A stretch of 34,295 nt of DNA from Myxococcales bacterium (lineage in GTDB: Bacteria; Myxococcota_A; Polyangia; Fen-1088), in NCBI GenBank assembly GCA_003142855.1, contig PLNW01000051.1:1-34295 (forward strand), given 5' to 3'. Shown piece by piece: positions 33,334-34,295 of this stretch. Below the pieces are notes generated by a model, which made no database searches, had not been told where the DNA came from, and saw nothing but the letters and a program-made list of their open reading frames with translations. Position 1 is the first letter of the stretch, and each line of letters begins with the position of its first letter. A program made the position numbers and the translations under genes.

Positions 33334-34263
33334 ATGTTCAAACACTTGCTCTTGCCGCTCGATGGGACTGCGACAGCCGAACGAGTGATTCCGGTCGCGC
33401 GCGGCTTGGCCCAAGCCAGCGAGGCTCGCATCACGCTCCTGCATGTGATCGAGGTTTCGCTCAGCAAAGAAAAGCACGGGCAGGCGCACCTGCAGGACAA
33501 GGATTCTGCCGAAGCCTATCTGCGCGCCCTGGTCGCGCGGGAATTCTCTGGCTTGCCCGGGGTCGACTGGCACGTCTACGACGAGGCGGCCCGCAACGTA
33601 GCCAAGAGCCTCGCGCTGCACGCGCAGGAATTCCAGCCCGATCTGGTCGTGCTGTGTGCCCACGGCAGCCAATGGTGGAAGGATCGCTTTCGCGGCAACT
33701 TGGCCCAGCGCCTCTTGCATGCGCTAAAGGAGCGCTCACCGACCAAGACCCCGGTGCCCGTGCTGCTGCTGCAGCCCGACGAGCGCGGCCAGGTGAACTA
33801 CCCGTTTCGCCACATTCTCGTGCCCCTGGATGGCGTCGACGAACACGAACAGGGATTGGGGCCCGCGGCGCAACTGGCGCTGCAGCTCAAGAGCCCGATG
33901 TTGCTGTTCACGGCGATCCCGCTCGCCGGTGCGCTTACGGGCAAGGATTCCGCTACCGCCGCTCTGCTGCCAAGAGCCACGGAAGAAGTTCTGCGCCTGG
34001 CCGAGCAAGAAGCCGCACGCCACCTGACCGTCCACGTTCGCGAATTGCAGGAAATGGGTGTCTCGGTTTCGGGCCGGGTCATGCGCGCTGATCCCGCTGA
34101 AGGCGTGCTCGCCACCGCGCGAGAAATGCATTCCGACTTGATCGTCCTCGGGACGCACGCCCTGTCCGCCACGCAGGCGTTCTGGTCCGCCAGCATGACA
34201 CCGAAAGTCTTGCACCAGGCCCACGCCTCTTTCTTGCTCGCTCCCGGCGAAGGCGAACCGTAG
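33334..34263 (+). CDS. Tandem universal stress protein (two UspA domains)
   Basis: 309 residues. Domain 1 (1-150) starts MFKHLLLPLDGTATAERVIP and has a DLVVLCAHGS segment. Domain 2 (about 155-305) starts FRHILVPLDGVDEHEQG and ends with a DLIVLGTHALS segment. In neither domain is the ATP-binding GxxGx9G(S/T) signature intact, so nucleotide binding is doubtful. Such proteins act in the cytoplasm under stress. The gene follows the Nramp transporter by 5 bp. The pairing of Nramp with UspA domains, fused or adjacent, is known in other bacteria and suggests a regulatory or stress link to metal import. Confidence 0.9.
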   Translation: MFKHLLLPLDGTATAERVIPVARGLAQASEARITLLHVIEVSLSKEKHGQAHLQDKDSAEAYLRALVAREFSGLPGVDWHVYDEAARNVAKSLALHAQEFQPDLVVLCAHGSQWWKDRFRGNLAQRLLHALKERSPTKTPVPVLLLQPDERGQVNYPFRHILVPLDGVDEHEQGLGPAAQLALQLKSPMLLFTAIPLAGALTGKDSATAALLPRATEEVLRLAEQEAARHLTVHVRELQEMGVSVSGRVMRADPAEGVLATAREMHSDLIVLGTHALSATQAFWSASMTPKVLHQAHASFLLAPGEGEP

Positions 34264-34295
34264 TACCGCCTCTCGTAGCACTACTGATTCAAAAA

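Overview
The window looks like a stretch of a high-GC Myxococcota (Polyangia-like) chromosome. The signs are many secreted lipoproteins with Gly-rich 'GAGG/TGGV' tethers after the lipobox, a giant Kelch protein with a MYXO-CTERM-like tail, Cys-rich 'DGVCC' modules, and families I associate with this phylum. No rRNA, tRNA, CRISPR array or complete insertion sequence was seen. This is the reading of one person by eye; no database search was possible.

Layout. 1-1.1 kb: a partial Gly-rich lipoprotein cut by the window edge, then a decayed minus-strand cluster with a sigma-factor-like fragment and a small exported protein. 1.4-4.4 kb: a GT-C type membrane glycosyltransferase-like protein and an MFS exporter. 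4.4-6.5 kb: gene graveyard with an integrase lacking its catalytic core, a Cys-rich lipoprotein, a glycoside hydrolase family 2 remnant, and a 320-bp MITE-like element (A1). 6.5-9.9 kb: the 1122-residue Kelch/Cys-rich/Thr-rich surface protein. 10.2-14.5 kb: secreted metallophosphoesterase, rubrerythrin-like protein, Bcp peroxiredoxin divergent from a small conserved protein, and a lipoprotein with a probable glycosidase-like barrel. 14.5-15.1 kb: a second copy of element A (A2), inverted relative to A1 and carrying an insertion of a different element (B1). 15.1-20.9 kb: another GT-C-like membrane protein, then a divergent pair of a GPH-type sugar symporter and a GH94 disaccharide phosphorylase, which together look like an uptake-plus-phosphorolysis system for a beta-linked disaccharide. 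21-22.9 kb: a Fic protein and an expansin-like remnant. 22.9-27.7 kb: three paralogous lipoproteins sharing a TolB/CsgG-like C-terminal domain but with different N-terminal modules, surrounding a TlpA-like thioredoxin and an LPP20-like lipoprotein that overlap by 4 bp. 27.7-31.3 kb: PAS-GGDEF diguanylate cyclase, CAP-domain lipoprotein, element B2, a cyanophycin-synthetase N-domain-only gene, and a DUF2007-like membrane protein. 31.4-34.3 kb: bacterioferritin, an Nramp metal transporter and a tandem UspA protein.

How it fits together. Three themes recur. One is the cell surface and envelope: lipoproteins, Kelch, CAP, TolB-like. Another is plant-type polysaccharide use, with one apparently intact system (GH94 plus GPH symporter) and two broken genes (GH2, expansin). 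The third is peroxide, iron and stress handling: rubrerythrin, Bcp, bacterioferritin, Nramp, UspA. The most striking structural signals are the nested MITE-like elements, whose insertions have reshaped neighbouring gene ends, and the three-member paralogue family in which two tandem copies are about 97% identical only over the C-terminal 443 bp.
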